Numbered from the stretch's first letter, positions 1 through 9,736 are shown. The stretch: 48,119 bases of DNA from Ruminiclostridium cellobioparum subsp. termitidis CT1112 (GCF_000350485.1 NZ_AORV01000051.1:1-48119); one strand, 5' to 3'. Numbers and translations are program-made. Notes: generated by a model from the sequence alone, not told the origin.

Positions 1-679
1 CTAAAAATTCATAAGGGATATTATATGTTAACTTGATAGATTTTGTATCATGTAATATTTCAGGAGTATAAAGGCAAAATGAATATGCATGAAATATTTC
101 ACTGTTTTTAGGAATTAGTTTATTTTTGAGCATTTGTTTAAATGATCTACTTTCATCATCAGCTAACTCATCAGCGAACTTAAGTATAGCAGCAAGTAAT
201 CTATTTCTAATACTACCATGCTTTAATTGTTCTGTTTCATAAAGATAATAGATTTTATCTTTGTCACCATTTTCCTTATTTTTACCAGTATGACACTCAG
301 CAATTTTTAAAACTTGCCGTGCCTCAATACTATCGTAATTTATAATCTCGAATATATCTTTGTAGATTTCTCGACCATTTAATTCATGATCTTCTCTTCC
401 AAAAACTACACCTACATCATGTAGTAAAATAGCAATTAATAATATAAATTTTTCATAATCTGATAAATTAATTGTTTCAGTATTTACTAAATCAGAGGCT
501 CTTTTAAGAACTGTTTCTACATGCTCTTTTCCATGGTCATTCAATAATATCTTATTTTCATCTATGATATATTGCCTAAACGGCAATTCTTTATATACTT
601 TATCTACTAAATGAGTTTTAAGCGTTATATATTTGGAGTAAAATTCCTCATGTTTTTTTAATGATTCTTCTAGATACAT
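1..679 (-). CDS. HD-domain metal-dependent phosphohydrolase, C-terminus cut by window edge
   Basis: The frame opens at an ATG at 679 (GAGG about 11 bases upstream) and stays open to base 1, so about 226 residues are visible and the C-terminus is missing. HD-superfamily landmarks are present in order: an N-terminal His in NDHGKEHVETV (about residues 48-58), the central LLHDVG doublet (about 85-90), an ECHTGKNK segment and a downstream Asp in KFADELADD. Such proteins use a His/Asp metal site to hydrolyse phosphate esters of nucleotides, cyclic nucleotides or nucleic acids; the substrate cannot be told here. It starts 68 bases after the stop of the cytosine methyltransferase on the same strand, so the two are probably cotranscribed. 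I infer membership in the restriction/defence operon from position and shared AT-rich composition. Confidence is good for the fold and low for the function. Confidence 0.72.
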   Translation of the reverse strand, partial: MYLEESLKKHEEFYSKYITLKTHLVDKVYKELPFRQYIIDENKILLNDHGKEHVETVLKRASDLVNTETINLSDYEKFILLIAILLHDVGVVFGREDHELNGREIYKDIFEIINYDSIEARQVLKIAECHTGKNKENGDKDKIYYLYETEQLKHGSIRNRLLAAILKFADELADDESRSFKQMLKNKLIPKNSEIFHAYSFCLYTPEILHDTKSIKLTYNIPYEFL

Positions 680-747
680 GCCTTTATGATCCTCACAAAA
701 TTATTTTTCCATCTAATATGGATCTTCAAATAAATCAAATAAATTAA

Positions 748-2412
748 TTATTCTTCTTTTGTAATTGATTCAAATTTATTTAAAATTACATCCTTTAATT
801 TATTATTAGGTTGCATTCCAAGTAATTCAAGAACTTTTTCTGCAATTGCTCTACCTAACAATGGAGGAACAGCATTACCAACTTGTTGGTATTGTGAATC
901 TTTAGGTCCATAAAAAATAAATTTGTCTGGAAAAGATTGCAATCTCGCTGCTTCCCGAATACTTATAGCCCTATCTTTTGAAGGATGAATCCACATTGAT
1001 TTCCTAACATTTACAACGGTTCCAGCAGGGACATTATAGTCTAACCTTAGATAAATAGTATTTTGAGTACGTGAAGGGTCACTATATGTTTCTTTTAATT
1101 TATCAGTAAGATGGTGGAAGTTCTGTCCTGGAGCAATATTTTTGAAACGCTCAAGAGCAGTTTCTTTAGTATTGGTATTAACATGATTATGAAGAACAAG
1201 AGTGTTGCTATTTAAATAATTTTGCAACTGACTTTCCGGTACTATTCCTTTTTTCTTAATAGCATCACTATTTACATCAATTGATGTCTTGTATTCTTCT
1301 ATGTCTTGTATAGCATCCCCAATAGTATAAAACTCTTTTGTCGTCTTTAATAATGCTTCTGGCATTACTATTTCTTTATCAGAAACTCCCTGCTTTATAC
1401 CTATTATTATAAACCTTTCTCTACTTTGTGGCACTCCAAAGTTAACAGCATTAACAATACCTTTATTAACGTGATATCCTATCGCCCTAAACTTTTCCAT
1501 AACATAATTTATAATATTATATGTTTTTACCTTAATACAAAAATTTTTTTTGTCAATAATTATATCTGAAAGTATTATTTTGTTATCTCGAACTTCCTTA
1601 ATTTTGTAAAAGGCTTTCTGAGTTTCAATAATTATTTTTAATGCATTTTTAAGTTCTTTGAAGTTCTTTTTATGAGTCATAAAATCTATTAGCATCAATT
1701 TCGCTTCACAAAAGGTCTTCCTATAGTCTTCACACCAAAATTCTTCATGTAGACTATTCCATATATTTAAAAATTTTGAGACCTGATTACTATATTTTTT
1801 TAAGTAGTTAAAGAGTTGATCGTAACTTTTAGCATTTCTAAAAATAGTATTTATTTTGATATAATTCTCTTTCGCCATCGAATATTTGATTAACCTGTCA
1901 GACCCACTTAATAAATTTGCAAAAACACATGGTAAAAAAGTCACCTCTGCAATCGGTATAATTTCTTCATTCAAAGGAATATTTAGATTTTCAACATCGT
2001 TTCTAATTTTCTCACAGAAAAAAAATTTATGATTATCAGAATTTATCGTCTTTACATTTTCCATTACAAATGCACTAGGTTGCAGTTCTTCCACGGCCTT
2101 TATATACTCATTTACTAATTGGTTATTACCAGATACAAGCTCATTTCTTTGCCTGTTTGCATTGGAAAACCCTTGGCAGGGAGGTCCCCCTATAACCACA
2201 TCAAACGAACCATATTTATCTTTTAATTTCTTATAATTTATTGTACAAATATTATCATATATATCCACACCAAGATGGTTATTTTTATACGTTTCTTGCG
2301 CATACTTATTACACTCTACAGCAACTTTAACATCAAAACATCCTGTTTCACAGAACCCATAACTAAGCCCTCCAGCTCCAGCAAAGAGGTCAATGGTATT
2401 CAGTTTTTGCAT
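748..2412 (-). CDS. DNA (cytosine-5-)-methyltransferase with large insert between motifs VI and VIII
   Basis: Transfers methyl from S-adenosylmethionine to C5 of cytosine in DNA. All key C5-methylase motifs are readable: motif I DLFAGAGG (8-15, SAM binding), motif IV GPPCQGFS (76-83) with catalytic Cys79, motif VI ENV (118-120), motif VIII QSRER (329-333), motif IX REAARLQSFP (486-495) and motif X QVGNAVPP (510-517). At 554 residues it is longer than simple type II enzymes (300-450). The excess is mainly about 180 Lys/Phe/Ile-rich residues between motifs VI and VIII (about 121-300), resembling no domain I know. An AAGGGGG ribosome site precedes the ATG, and a separate promoter lies 71-100 bases upstream. 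As the only methylase in the cluster it presumably marks self DNA for the neighbouring helicase/nuclease genes (inference). The recognition sequence cannot be predicted. Confidence 0.95.
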   Translation of the reverse strand: MQKLNTIDLFAGAGGLSYGFCETGCFDVKVAVECNKYAQETYKNNHLGVDIYDNICTINYKKLKDKYGSFDVVIGGPPCQGFSNANRQRNELVSGNNQLVNEYIKAVEELQPSAFVMENVKTINSDNHKFFFCEKIRNDVENLNIPLNEEIIPIAEVTFLPCVFANLLSGSDRLIKYSMAKENYIKINTIFRNAKSYDQLFNYLKKYSNQVSKFLNIWNSLHEEFWCEDYRKTFCEAKLMLIDFMTHKKNFKELKNALKIIIETQKAFYKIKEVRDNKIILSDIIIDKKNFCIKVKTYNIINYVMEKFRAIGYHVNKGIVNAVNFGVPQSRERFIIIGIKQGVSDKEIVMPEALLKTTKEFYTIGDAIQDIEEYKTSIDVNSDAIKKKGIVPESQLQNYLNSNTLVLHNHVNTNTKETALERFKNIAPGQNFHHLTDKLKETYSDPSRTQNTIYLRLDYNVPAGTVVNVRKSMWIHPSKDRAISIREAARLQSFPDKFIFYGPKDSQYQQVGNAVPPLLGRAIAEKVLELLGMQPNNKLKDVILNKFESITKEE

Positions 2413-2482
2413 TTTTTACCCCCTTACCATATCGTCACAAAACTATGTCTTCAAATAATAAAGTATTTTATTCTATACCTGC

Positions 2483-2512
2483 AGCATATCATTTAGAAAC
2501 TGATAAAGTCAA
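2483..2512 (-). promoter_or_regulatory. Candidate sigma-A promoter of the methyltransferase gene
   Basis: On the minus strand TTGACT (2512-2507) is followed after 18 bases by TATGCT (2488-2483), in the 193-base gap between the AIPR stop and the methylase start. It would let the methylase (and HD gene) be expressed independently of the upstream helicase/nuclease genes. Motif match only. Confidence 0.45.
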
Positions 2513-2605
2513 TAAAATTCTTTTCAAATATACTAAAAGCTAATTATATCATATTTTAAATTTGAATAACGAAAATATAGTCAATTTTATCCTAAAAAAT
2601 TAATA

Positions 2606-4342
2606 CTATAACTCGTTACTTTTATACCTTCTTATTAGTTCAGTCCAACATTCTTCACGTTTACACCATTGTGTTATATTAGTCCCCTCAACGATAGGCT
2701 TTGTTATATGTTTCCATACACATATGGACAAGTCACTTATTTCTGCACATAATGTTTTATCAAGCGATTGATTAGCCCAAATCGTGTCAAAATCAATCTT
2801 TCCTTTTCTGATTGAAGAAAGTAGTCCTATTGTATAAGTGACAACGTTTGCTTTATAATCACCAAAGTTATTATTTTTTACGATTTTATCACAAGTGCTA
2901 AAAAGTATTGCTTTAGCAACTAAGTGTTTGAAATAGTCTTCATTGGGCTGTAAGTCTGGTTTATCCTTAACCATATCGGTGAAAAATACAAAGTTCGTCT
3001 CTGCTCCCCTACTCACTATATGAGGGAACTGTAACCATGACATCTCATATTTTGCAGCAGCTGTTTTATTCATCACTTGATTTTTTGGATTTTGTTGCTT
3101 AAATAAACGTTTTTTTGATTCCGTGTGCTGCCTATTAAGCTCGACCAAATATTGACCTCGAGCACGTTCATAAAACCATTTCGTTGTCGCTTTACCCTTA
3201 ACACTTGGAACCCAAACACGTCTTGAAAGGTTTTCCATTGTTACATGGAAATTATCATTCGCACTGAAATCAGACATAGTAATTTTATTTTGACTATTTG
3301 CGTATTTAGAAATTGATGTAATAATATCATCCACGTGCTCTTCCTTTTTTATAACGGTTAATTTCATTTGTAAATACACAGAATCTAAGTCTGCCTTACT
3401 TTTTAATGCATTATATAAAGAAGCTGTCGTTTGACCGCCATTTACAATTTGCCAGCCGACCATCTCTTTAATTTGTATATAATTATCTATGGGAGACGGA
3501 TTAAGTACTAATTGCTCAGCTATGGTAGATATGCCATTGTTATATGCCATAAACATTCTAGGGTCTTTGTTTATAGTGTCCCTCAATCCACGGTTAATAG
3601 TACCTTTTGCTTGCAGGAATGAACGAACATTGCGTTCAATCAAACGTTGACCCCAGTCATCATATATTTTTGCTAATAGCTTACCTGGAATTATACCTAC
3701 GTAGCTATCATATATTTCATTATCATCGTCAGTTTTTAAGAAGCCAAGACTCTCTCCGTATATTTCTTCAATCTTTATTCGTATTTCTTCAGGGCCTTTT
3801 TGTTGGTACAGAAGTTGATATATTCTTTCAATATCCCAAATATCGTGTGATACGCCGATGCTTTCAATATTACTATCGGATGGTATTTCATTAGTAGCTA
3901 TTTTGTTTGTTATTATAATTATTTTGAGCTTATCTATATTCCTTTGGTTTGTTTCAATAATATCTGATAAAGCAAAAGCTTCCGTTGAGTCCTCTAGTTT
4001 ATTCTTTAAACCCTTACATGACTTCTCAAAGAAATTACGTGCTCTTCGAAACAAGGAATCAGACAGTTTACTATTCATTTTTGACATAATACTAAATTGG
4101 TCAAAGTCAGAAATAACAAGGGTAAATGTGCCAAAATACTCGTTATATTCATAAGCGTTGATTTTTATATTAAGAACACTTTTTTTAAAATTACATATAA
4201 CGTAATCCATGCACTGTTCAGCACTTACCAAATAGCCGCAAAATATGTCTGTAAATGCATCTTCCTTTAAAACAACATCAGCGTCAGCTTGACTTAAAAC
4301 GTCTTCTACAAAACTTTTTGCAAAGTCAGTTAAATTCTCCAT
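2606..4342 (-). CDS. AIPR family (abortive infection phage resistance) protein
   Basis: The 578-residue protein carries the conserved core of the AIPR family (named after the lactococcal abortive-infection protein AbiR-type domain): FMAYNNGIS (264-272), WQIVNGGQTTASLY (297-310), SKYANSQNKI (345-354), and RVWVPS followed by WFYERARGQY (389-398). The YNNG, NGGQT and ANSQN signatures are diagnostic. The biochemical activity of AIPR is not well established, though family members occur repeatedly beside methylases, Z1 helicases and PD-(D/E)XK nucleases in phage-defence loci. The start is fixed by AAGGAG six bases before the ATG. Ten bases separate it from the upstream nuclease gene, so it is translated as part of the ATPase-helicase-nuclease operon. 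No signal peptide or membrane segment is seen. Confidence 0.9.
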   Translation of the reverse strand: MENLTDFAKSFVEDVLSQADADVVLKEDAFTDIFCGYLVSAEQCMDYVICNFKKSVLNIKINAYEYNEYFGTFTLVISDFDQFSIMSKMNSKLSDSLFRRARNFFEKSCKGLKNKLEDSTEAFALSDIIETNQRNIDKLKIIIITNKIATNEIPSDSNIESIGVSHDIWDIERIYQLLYQQKGPEEIRIKIEEIYGESLGFLKTDDDNEIYDSYVGIIPGKLLAKIYDDWGQRLIERNVRSFLQAKGTINRGLRDTINKDPRMFMAYNNGISTIAEQLVLNPSPIDNYIQIKEMVGWQIVNGGQTTASLYNALKSKADLDSVYLQMKLTVIKKEEHVDDIITSISKYANSQNKITMSDFSANDNFHVTMENLSRRVWVPSVKGKATTKWFYERARGQYLVELNRQHTESKKRLFKQQNPKNQVMNKTAAAKYEMSWLQFPHIVSRGAETNFVFFTDMVKDKPDLQPNEDYFKHLVAKAILFSTCDKIVKNNNFGDYKANVVTYTIGLLSSIRKGKIDFDTIWANQSLDKTLCAEISDLSICVWKHITKPIVEGTNITQWCKREECWTELIRRYKSNEL

Positions 4343-4352
4343 AATAGACTCC

Positions 4353-5372
4353 TTAATTGCTAGTTACTTGTTGCAAAACATGTTCTAAATTGACTTTGAA
4401 TGGTTCACAAACAGAAATTTGTATTGAATATGAAATATCCCCTATACCATCAGGTACATCAGCGTTTAGTATCCTTGGGAAACCTGCTTTAACAGAAAAA
4501 GCAATCACATCTCGAAGTGCATAGCCAGTCTTATATAGGTGTGACTGGTTTTCAACATACCCCGAGAAGAATAATTTTTCTTCAAATTTAAGCTTTGCTT
4601 CAGTGTCATTAGCAATCTTCCTACGTATTTGACTAATAATATCAGGTAATGTTTCCCCTCCTTCAAGCATAGGGTGTAATGCTAAAAAAGCCAAGTATAA
4701 ATTTGCTAAGTTCGTATCATCTAACTGATTCTCGTTATTAATTTTTGCAGAATAAGGCTTGTTGCTAACGGACGTCTTTATTTCAATAGCACTTTTCCCA
4801 ATCTGAAAATCGTGTGTTGTTTTCTCTATACCTGTCCAATTTTTAACCAAACTAGTTAGGCGTGAGTAATCTATTAACTCTCTGAGAAACCAAAGTTCAC
4901 CGTAAAGCCCCTGTTGCTCAGTTGAAGATAACCCTTCTCTACTATATAAGGTAAAGAAATACTTCCATTTATCGAGGATCTTTATTAACGTTGGTAACAT
5001 AGCTTCATTATCATTTAATAGCAATAACTCGTTACATATGTTACTTATAACTGCTTCAAATATATCTTTATCACTTTCATTTGTATGTTTTAATATCAAA
5101 AACCACGAGGTTCTAATGTCTAAAATTGTTAATTTCTCCTGCTCGATACTTAGTCCATACCATTTTGGCAAGCTTTCGAGCTTTTCAGGAGTTAGTTTTT
5201 CTCGAATTGCTATAAGTAAATGCCTTTTTCTATCATTCTTGCTAACAGCTGCAACTAATTGAACGGCAGAATGACTAGATATTAGCCTTGCAACAAGTGA
5301 AGGGGTTGCATTTATATCGTTAAGCCTTGGGTCTTGGTCTATGCTTCTAAGTACATTTTTAATATCAATCAT
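4353..5372 (-). CDS. PD-(D/E)XK motif nuclease, DUF4420 family
   Basis: Predicted restriction-type endonuclease of 339 residues. Numbering from a longer frame that opens at 5396, the visible core is EQQGLYGELWFLREL (160-174), then NWTGIEKTTHDFQIG and SAIEIKTS, giving a catalytic set Glu167, Asp196, Glu205 and Lys207 in the D...ExK arrangement. That pattern and length match the family annotated as PD-(D/E)XK motif protein (DUF4420). I chose the ATG at 5372 because GGAG lies four bases upstream and it overlaps the helicase stop by eight bases (translational coupling); an ATG at 5396 would add eight residues but lacks a good site. The gene lies between the Z1 helicase and AIPR genes and is probably the DNA-cutting subunit (inference). 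Cut site and specificity are unknown. Confidence 0.85.
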   Translation of the reverse strand: MIDIKNVLRSIDQDPRLNDINATPSLVARLISSHSAVQLVAAVSKNDRKRHLLIAIREKLTPEKLESLPKWYGLSIEQEKLTILDIRTSWFLILKHTNESDKDIFEAVISNICNELLLLNDNEAMLPTLIKILDKWKYFFTLYSREGLSSTEQQGLYGELWFLRELIDYSRLTSLVKNWTGIEKTTHDFQIGKSAIEIKTSVSNKPYSAKINNENQLDDTNLANLYLAFLALHPMLEGGETLPDIISQIRRKIANDTEAKLKFEEKLFFSGYVENQSHLYKTGYALRDVIAFSVKAGFPRILNADVPDGIGDISYSIQISVCEPFKVNLEHVLQQVTSN

Positions 5373-8151
5373 TTTGCTCCATCTCCATAAAAACATTATT
5401 TACTGCATATTCTACGGATGTATCATTTCCACTGTCCGGAAAGACTAACGCAATACCAATCGGTACTTGACTTGCAGTTTTTAATAACTCTGTTTCTTTT
5501 CTGTCAATTGGATATATAAGCAGTAACCCTTCTTCAGGTGAACGCAATTGTGCACGAATTTGTTCGCTCTTTGTTTTTTCATCATCTGGATTTTTTGCAG
5601 ATTTTTTTATTTCTAATACACGTCTATGCTGCTCCATACTAAAGTCAAGATACTCATGGTCAGCAGACATAAGTCTTTTTACAGAGACTCTCTTACCTCT
5701 TCTATCATCCTCTATACCTTTACGTTCAATTCCTGATTTTATATCATGACCACCAAGTCTAAACCCTGGCTCATTTCCAGTATTAATTAAGACTACAGTC
5801 CACCTTACTAGCTCGTCATTCTGCATTTGGGCTTCAATGTAACGACGTAAATACTCACTATTGGCTCTAGGTGCAGTTTTTGCAGTCTTATACTTGGATA
5901 GATATTCTATTATGTAGTCTCCAGTTACATTCTCCCAAAATAGGTGTTCTGCTTTGGCATGTGACCTACCCTTCTTAATCAAATAGTCTTCAACAGGCTG
6001 CCCCAAGCTCCTAATAAATTGATCGGTTGCCATAAAATTATTATCAAAGAAGGAATCATCAATTTCAAATACAGTAGTTTCACTTACAGTATTCTTATAT
6101 GATAGACGTTGAACCGTACCGGACTGCATTTTTACTTGACTTGTTATATACATAATTGGATGAGTTTGAATTTTTAGTCCAAATTCTTCGGGTGTTGCTT
6201 TTATACTATCCATATAATGTAGAGAGTCTCGCAGCTCTTCTGTCGCTATAGCAATATGTCTAAACCATGATGCAAGATCAGGCGTTGTATAAATCCTGCA
6301 TAAATCTAAATATCCTGGGCGATAACCAAACCAACGCCCCATCTGCATAAGAGTATCATACATTCTACTAGCACGGAGATAGTAACTAACGGTTAGCCCC
6401 TCTAGGGTTAATCCACGTGATAACTTATCCCCACCAATAGCAATTACGTTAAGCCCTGTTGTTTCGTGTTCTTTATAATCTAATGCATCACCGCTAGAAC
6501 CGTTGATTTCCTTAACTATAATACTTTCAAGTGTCGGCACAAGCTCCTTCTCTATGTCTTCCCATGATGGAATAGAAACATCGCCGACTAATTCAGAAAA
6601 GTTCTCTTTCATGTATTCTGATGTTGTACAGTAATTGCTCACCCATAGCTTTTTTAGGGCTAATTTAACATTATTATTACTATTAGGCTCACCATATTTT
6701 ACCCTACGTTTAATATCATAAAAAACATCCTTAACCATCTCGTATACAATATTTTGAACACTGTTAAAACGTGTGACATGAATAAGCATGGAATTATGAA
6801 CATTACGCTGTCCTCTGGCCCTTCTAGCTGATGTTGTAAGAATAAATGAATATATTGCTTCAATTAAAGTATCAGGTAATGCAGACGGTGTGTGATTACT
6901 TTTGTGTTGTGCAGGCACAAAATCATTGTCATAATTTACCATACTGATTAATGGCATGTATGTATCATCATCTTTATTAAGCCCAAATAGCTCTGCAGGC
7001 CCTATATAATTAGCTGGTTTCGGAAGACCTAGAATGAAATCTTTTGGGAATAACTCTGACCCATACAGACCACTGTTGGCTTCATTATGAATAAATATAT
7101 TTGCAAACGGAGTTGCAGTATATCCAATATATGCTTTTTGGTCAAACGTATAATATATTTGCCGTATTAACCCGTTTATTTTTGACGGATGATAGTCTTC
7201 CATAATATTTCCATCATCATCGTATATATCTGCTGTGTTAACTGATGCCTGGTCTGCTTCATCATCTATTAAAAGCAGTGGTATACCAGGTACAGTTTTA
7301 TACTGAGCAGATGGAGTCGCTAAATGAGCTAAAGGACTATCATTTCTATAGTAATTAAGAATGTTTTGTAAAACACTCACATTCTTTTTTACAACAAGGA
7401 TGAATGGCTGCATACCTGGATGTACATTTATATTCCTAGCAATCTTCCTGCTAAAATCGCCGGAATTATCACGTGTTGTTAAAGTTCCAATATTAACAAA
7501 CTTCTCTCCAGGAAGCGTGCTAACTCCAATTAACTTTGCAAGCACCTCATTAGGCTGTCTTAACTGTGTGGTACTAGTTTCAAATCCTAATACTTCTTCG
7601 TCAAGTCTCATTTGTGTTTGGCTTCTTAAATCATTATGCATTCCTGATAAAACGATTATTAACTTAAATCCAGCATCAATTGCTTTATTTATCAATGCAG
7701 TATAGTTAGCTGTTTTACCGGACTGAACATAACCAATAACTAGCCCTCGTCTGTCATAAATTCTCGTTGTATCAGTAGGGTCTTCGAGAATATCCAATAT
7801 CTTATCTGTTGTTTCATCAAGACTCTGTACCACTTTTAAAGGCCAATGCTTTTTTTCTAGAAGGTAGCGTTCATACCTATGCCAAAACGTAAGCTTTAGT
7901 TCACCCTTTTTGATATTCCACCATGGTATATGTTCACTATCGTTCTTAGAAGTTAACATTGAAGGAAGAGTTACTCCAATATTTAATGATTCTTGAAGGT
8001 CTTTGACAAGTTCATTTACACTCACATCCGAATAAAAAGTGATACTTTGTTCAGCTGCCTTGTAAATTGCTTCATTCTCATCAGTTGTTTGTGTCATAAA
8101 TTTTTTATAGTATAATAGAGCCATAGACCTTGCATCATTATAATTTGACAT
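5365..8151 (-). CDS. Z1 domain superfamily-2 helicase/ATPase
   Basis: Large 928-residue P-loop protein of the Z1 (pfam10593-type) family. Superfamily-2 helicase motifs are clear: Walker A in GYVQSGKTANY (140-150), Walker B as IDDEAD (295-300), motif III-like GYTATPFAN (343-351), a motif V-like GGDKLSRGLTLEGL (573-586) and motif VI as QMGRWFGYRPGY (603-614). Family knowledge: Z1 proteins are helicase-like ATPases found in restriction-like clusters with MORC-type ATPases and are predicted to translocate on or unwind DNA. About 300 further residues follow motif VI and match nothing I recognise. GAGGAG eight bases before the ATG supports the start. The gene begins 25 bases after the GHKL ATPase and overlaps the nuclease, so the three are one translational unit. 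Confidence 0.93.
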   Translation of the reverse strand: MSNYNDARSMALLYYKKFMTQTTDENEAIYKAAEQSITFYSDVSVNELVKDLQESLNIGVTLPSMLTSKNDSEHIPWWNIKKGELKLTFWHRYERYLLEKKHWPLKVVQSLDETTDKILDILEDPTDTTRIYDRRGLVIGYVQSGKTANYTALINKAIDAGFKLIIVLSGMHNDLRSQTQMRLDEEVLGFETSTTQLRQPNEVLAKLIGVSTLPGEKFVNIGTLTTRDNSGDFSRKIARNINVHPGMQPFILVVKKNVSVLQNILNYYRNDSPLAHLATPSAQYKTVPGIPLLLIDDEADQASVNTADIYDDDGNIMEDYHPSKINGLIRQIYYTFDQKAYIGYTATPFANIFIHNEANSGLYGSELFPKDFILGLPKPANYIGPAELFGLNKDDDTYMPLISMVNYDNDFVPAQHKSNHTPSALPDTLIEAIYSFILTTSARRARGQRNVHNSMLIHVTRFNSVQNIVYEMVKDVFYDIKRRVKYGEPNSNNNVKLALKKLWVSNYCTTSEYMKENFSELVGDVSIPSWEDIEKELVPTLESIIVKEINGSSGDALDYKEHETTGLNVIAIGGDKLSRGLTLEGLTVSYYLRASRMYDTLMQMGRWFGYRPGYLDLCRIYTTPDLASWFRHIAIATEELRDSLHYMDSIKATPEEFGLKIQTHPIMYITSQVKMQSGTVQRLSYKNTVSETTVFEIDDSFFDNNFMATDQFIRSLGQPVEDYLIKKGRSHAKAEHLFWENVTGDYIIEYLSKYKTAKTAPRANSEYLRRYIEAQMQNDELVRWTVVLINTGNEPGFRLGGHDIKSGIERKGIEDDRRGKRVSVKRLMSADHEYLDFSMEQHRRVLEIKKSAKNPDDEKTKSEQIRAQLRSPEEGLLLIYPIDRKETELLKTASQVPIGIALVFPDSGNDTSVEYAVNNVFMEMEQND

Positions 8152-8176
8152 ATCGACATCTCCTCACACAATACAA

Positions 8177-9664
8177 TTAATTTGTTTCTTCCATAAGCCT
8201 TTGGAAAAGTCTTTCGTAGGGAATAAATGACTTCATATGTTTAAGTCTATTAACAATTTCATCATCTTTGTAACCTGAAATCCTAAAAGCATATATAATA
8301 TCGCGTATGTGATTTACGGCATCTTCTGTATCAAGTGCTGAGTTATTGCTATTGCCTTCGTTGTTCTCCTGCTTACCTACAGCATAGGAAAGCAAGTTAC
8401 TTGGTGTATTTTCTTCTACAATAGCCAAGTAGGCATTAAGCATTCTTTTTTGCTCCGAAGATAATGTAGTTATAAAGTTCAATAAAAGTGAATGGTTGCG
8501 GTTAACTTTATGATACAGAATACCATGTTTATAAATCTGTTCCCATACGTAATCAACACTTGATACCGTATTGTCTACTGCGAGTTTTGCACCCCTATGA
8601 TAGTAAACTCTGTACGAAGCTTCACGGGCTATCTTCGCTATTTTCTCAACTTCATGAACGATTTCTTGTGGAGGTACTGCAGCAGCCTTTTTAATATCTA
8701 TCTTCCAATCGAAGTCTAAATCACTTGAAATATCAAGCATTATTCTCGCTAACTTAAAAGGTTCTTCCTTTTTAAACATATTAAACCAAGTACCGGCTAC
8801 AAGGAGACGCTTATTTCGATACACATAAAATCCTTGATGTGCATTCCATCCTTTTAATCCTTCAGCCCTATCAAAAGTACCTTTTGTAATTTTTGAATGG
8901 TGAGGTAAGATATACGGAGAAATTGTAATTGTAGTATTACCGAACTTGAATTGTTCAGTGGCAAGCTCTTGTGTCGCTACCTCATTCGTAAGGAATGGGT
9001 CCCAAGGCTTTATCTCATTTTCGTTAATATAAATCTTTACTGCTTGAGGTCCTGACAAAAATCTATGGAATATCATACTAATATGTTTTTCAACAGATTC
9101 AACTTTCTTCAAAAACTCAGTATATGCCTTTTGATTAAAAGGTGAAGTAATAATCCGGTCTAATTTTTCTAGTAGAACAACAGTACCTGACTCTTTAATC
9201 TCATGTTGTTGTAAAAACAAGCTTGAATCATTGTCAGCAGCATGAGTTATAAGTGTCCAATCATTTGTATCCTTAATATAGTCTAAATCCCAACATCGTA
9301 TAAAGGTTTCATCATGTTTATATCCAGACTTAACTGTCAATCTTTTACATAGTGAGAATGCCGCCGTTTTTAAACCCATTCCAAAACGCCCTAAATCGTT
9401 TTTCTCACGTCTGTCTAGAGGGTTTTTAGAACCCATACGCATAGCCTGCCGTAAATCGTTTTCACTCATTCCATTACCGTTATCATGTATGCTGATATAA
9501 CTGTTATCCATATTCCAGTGAAATCGAATTTTTATCTCGCTGGCTCTCGCCGTTATGCTATTATCTATAATATCAGCAATTGCACTCTGAAGGTTGTATC
9601 CAACCGAACGGAGTGACTGTATTACTGAATAAGCGTCTGGAGTGACACTTTCATGATTTGGCAA
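8177..9664 (-). CDS. MORC/MutL-like GHKL ATPase
   Basis: First gene of the defence operon. The GHKL (gyrase, Hsp90, histidine kinase, MutL) Bergerat fold is evident. Counting from an upstream TTG at 9703, the N box is ADIIDNSI (43-50), the G1 box DNGNGM (74-79) and the G2 box GRFGMGLKTA (105-114); a lysine-containing segment (DWKIDIKKA) further on fits the MutL/MORC transducer. I prefer the TTG at 9664 (495 residues) because AGAGGTG sits six bases upstream; the 9703 TTG has no ribosome site. MORC-type ATPases dimerise on ATP and compact or loop DNA in eukaryotes, and prokaryotic relatives occur in restriction-like operons (Iyer, Abhiman and Aravind, 2008). Its likely role here is ATP-gated assembly of the helicase-nuclease on target DNA (inference). 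Confidence 0.88.
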   Translation of the reverse strand: MPNHESVTPDAYSVIQSLRSVGYNLQSAIADIIDNSITARASEIKIRFHWNMDNSYISIHDNGNGMSENDLRQAMRMGSKNPLDRREKNDLGRFGMGLKTAAFSLCKRLTVKSGYKHDETFIRCWDLDYIKDTNDWTLITHAADNDSSLFLQQHEIKESGTVVLLEKLDRIITSPFNQKAYTEFLKKVESVEKHISMIFHRFLSGPQAVKIYINENEIKPWDPFLTNEVATQELATEQFKFGNTTITISPYILPHHSKITKGTFDRAEGLKGWNAHQGFYVYRNKRLLVAGTWFNMFKKEEPFKLARIMLDISSDLDFDWKIDIKKAAAVPPQEIVHEVEKIAKIAREASYRVYYHRGAKLAVDNTVSSVDYVWEQIYKHGILYHKVNRNHSLLLNFITTLSSEQKRMLNAYLAIVEENTPSNLLSYAVGKQENNEGNSNNSALDTEDAVNHIRDIIYAFRISGYKDDEIVNRLKHMKSFIPYERLFQRLMEETN

Positions 9665-9736
9665 TGTTCGCACCTCTTTGCAATTATCCTTTTGAAAACA
9701 CAATTTATAATTTCTTATAACAAATTATTCATTTAG

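Noticed and set aside
748-9664. DISARM or BREX system
   Set aside because: DISARM needs a DUF1998 protein and a PLD-nuclease with its helicase; BREX needs PglZ and BrxC/PglY ATPases. None is present.
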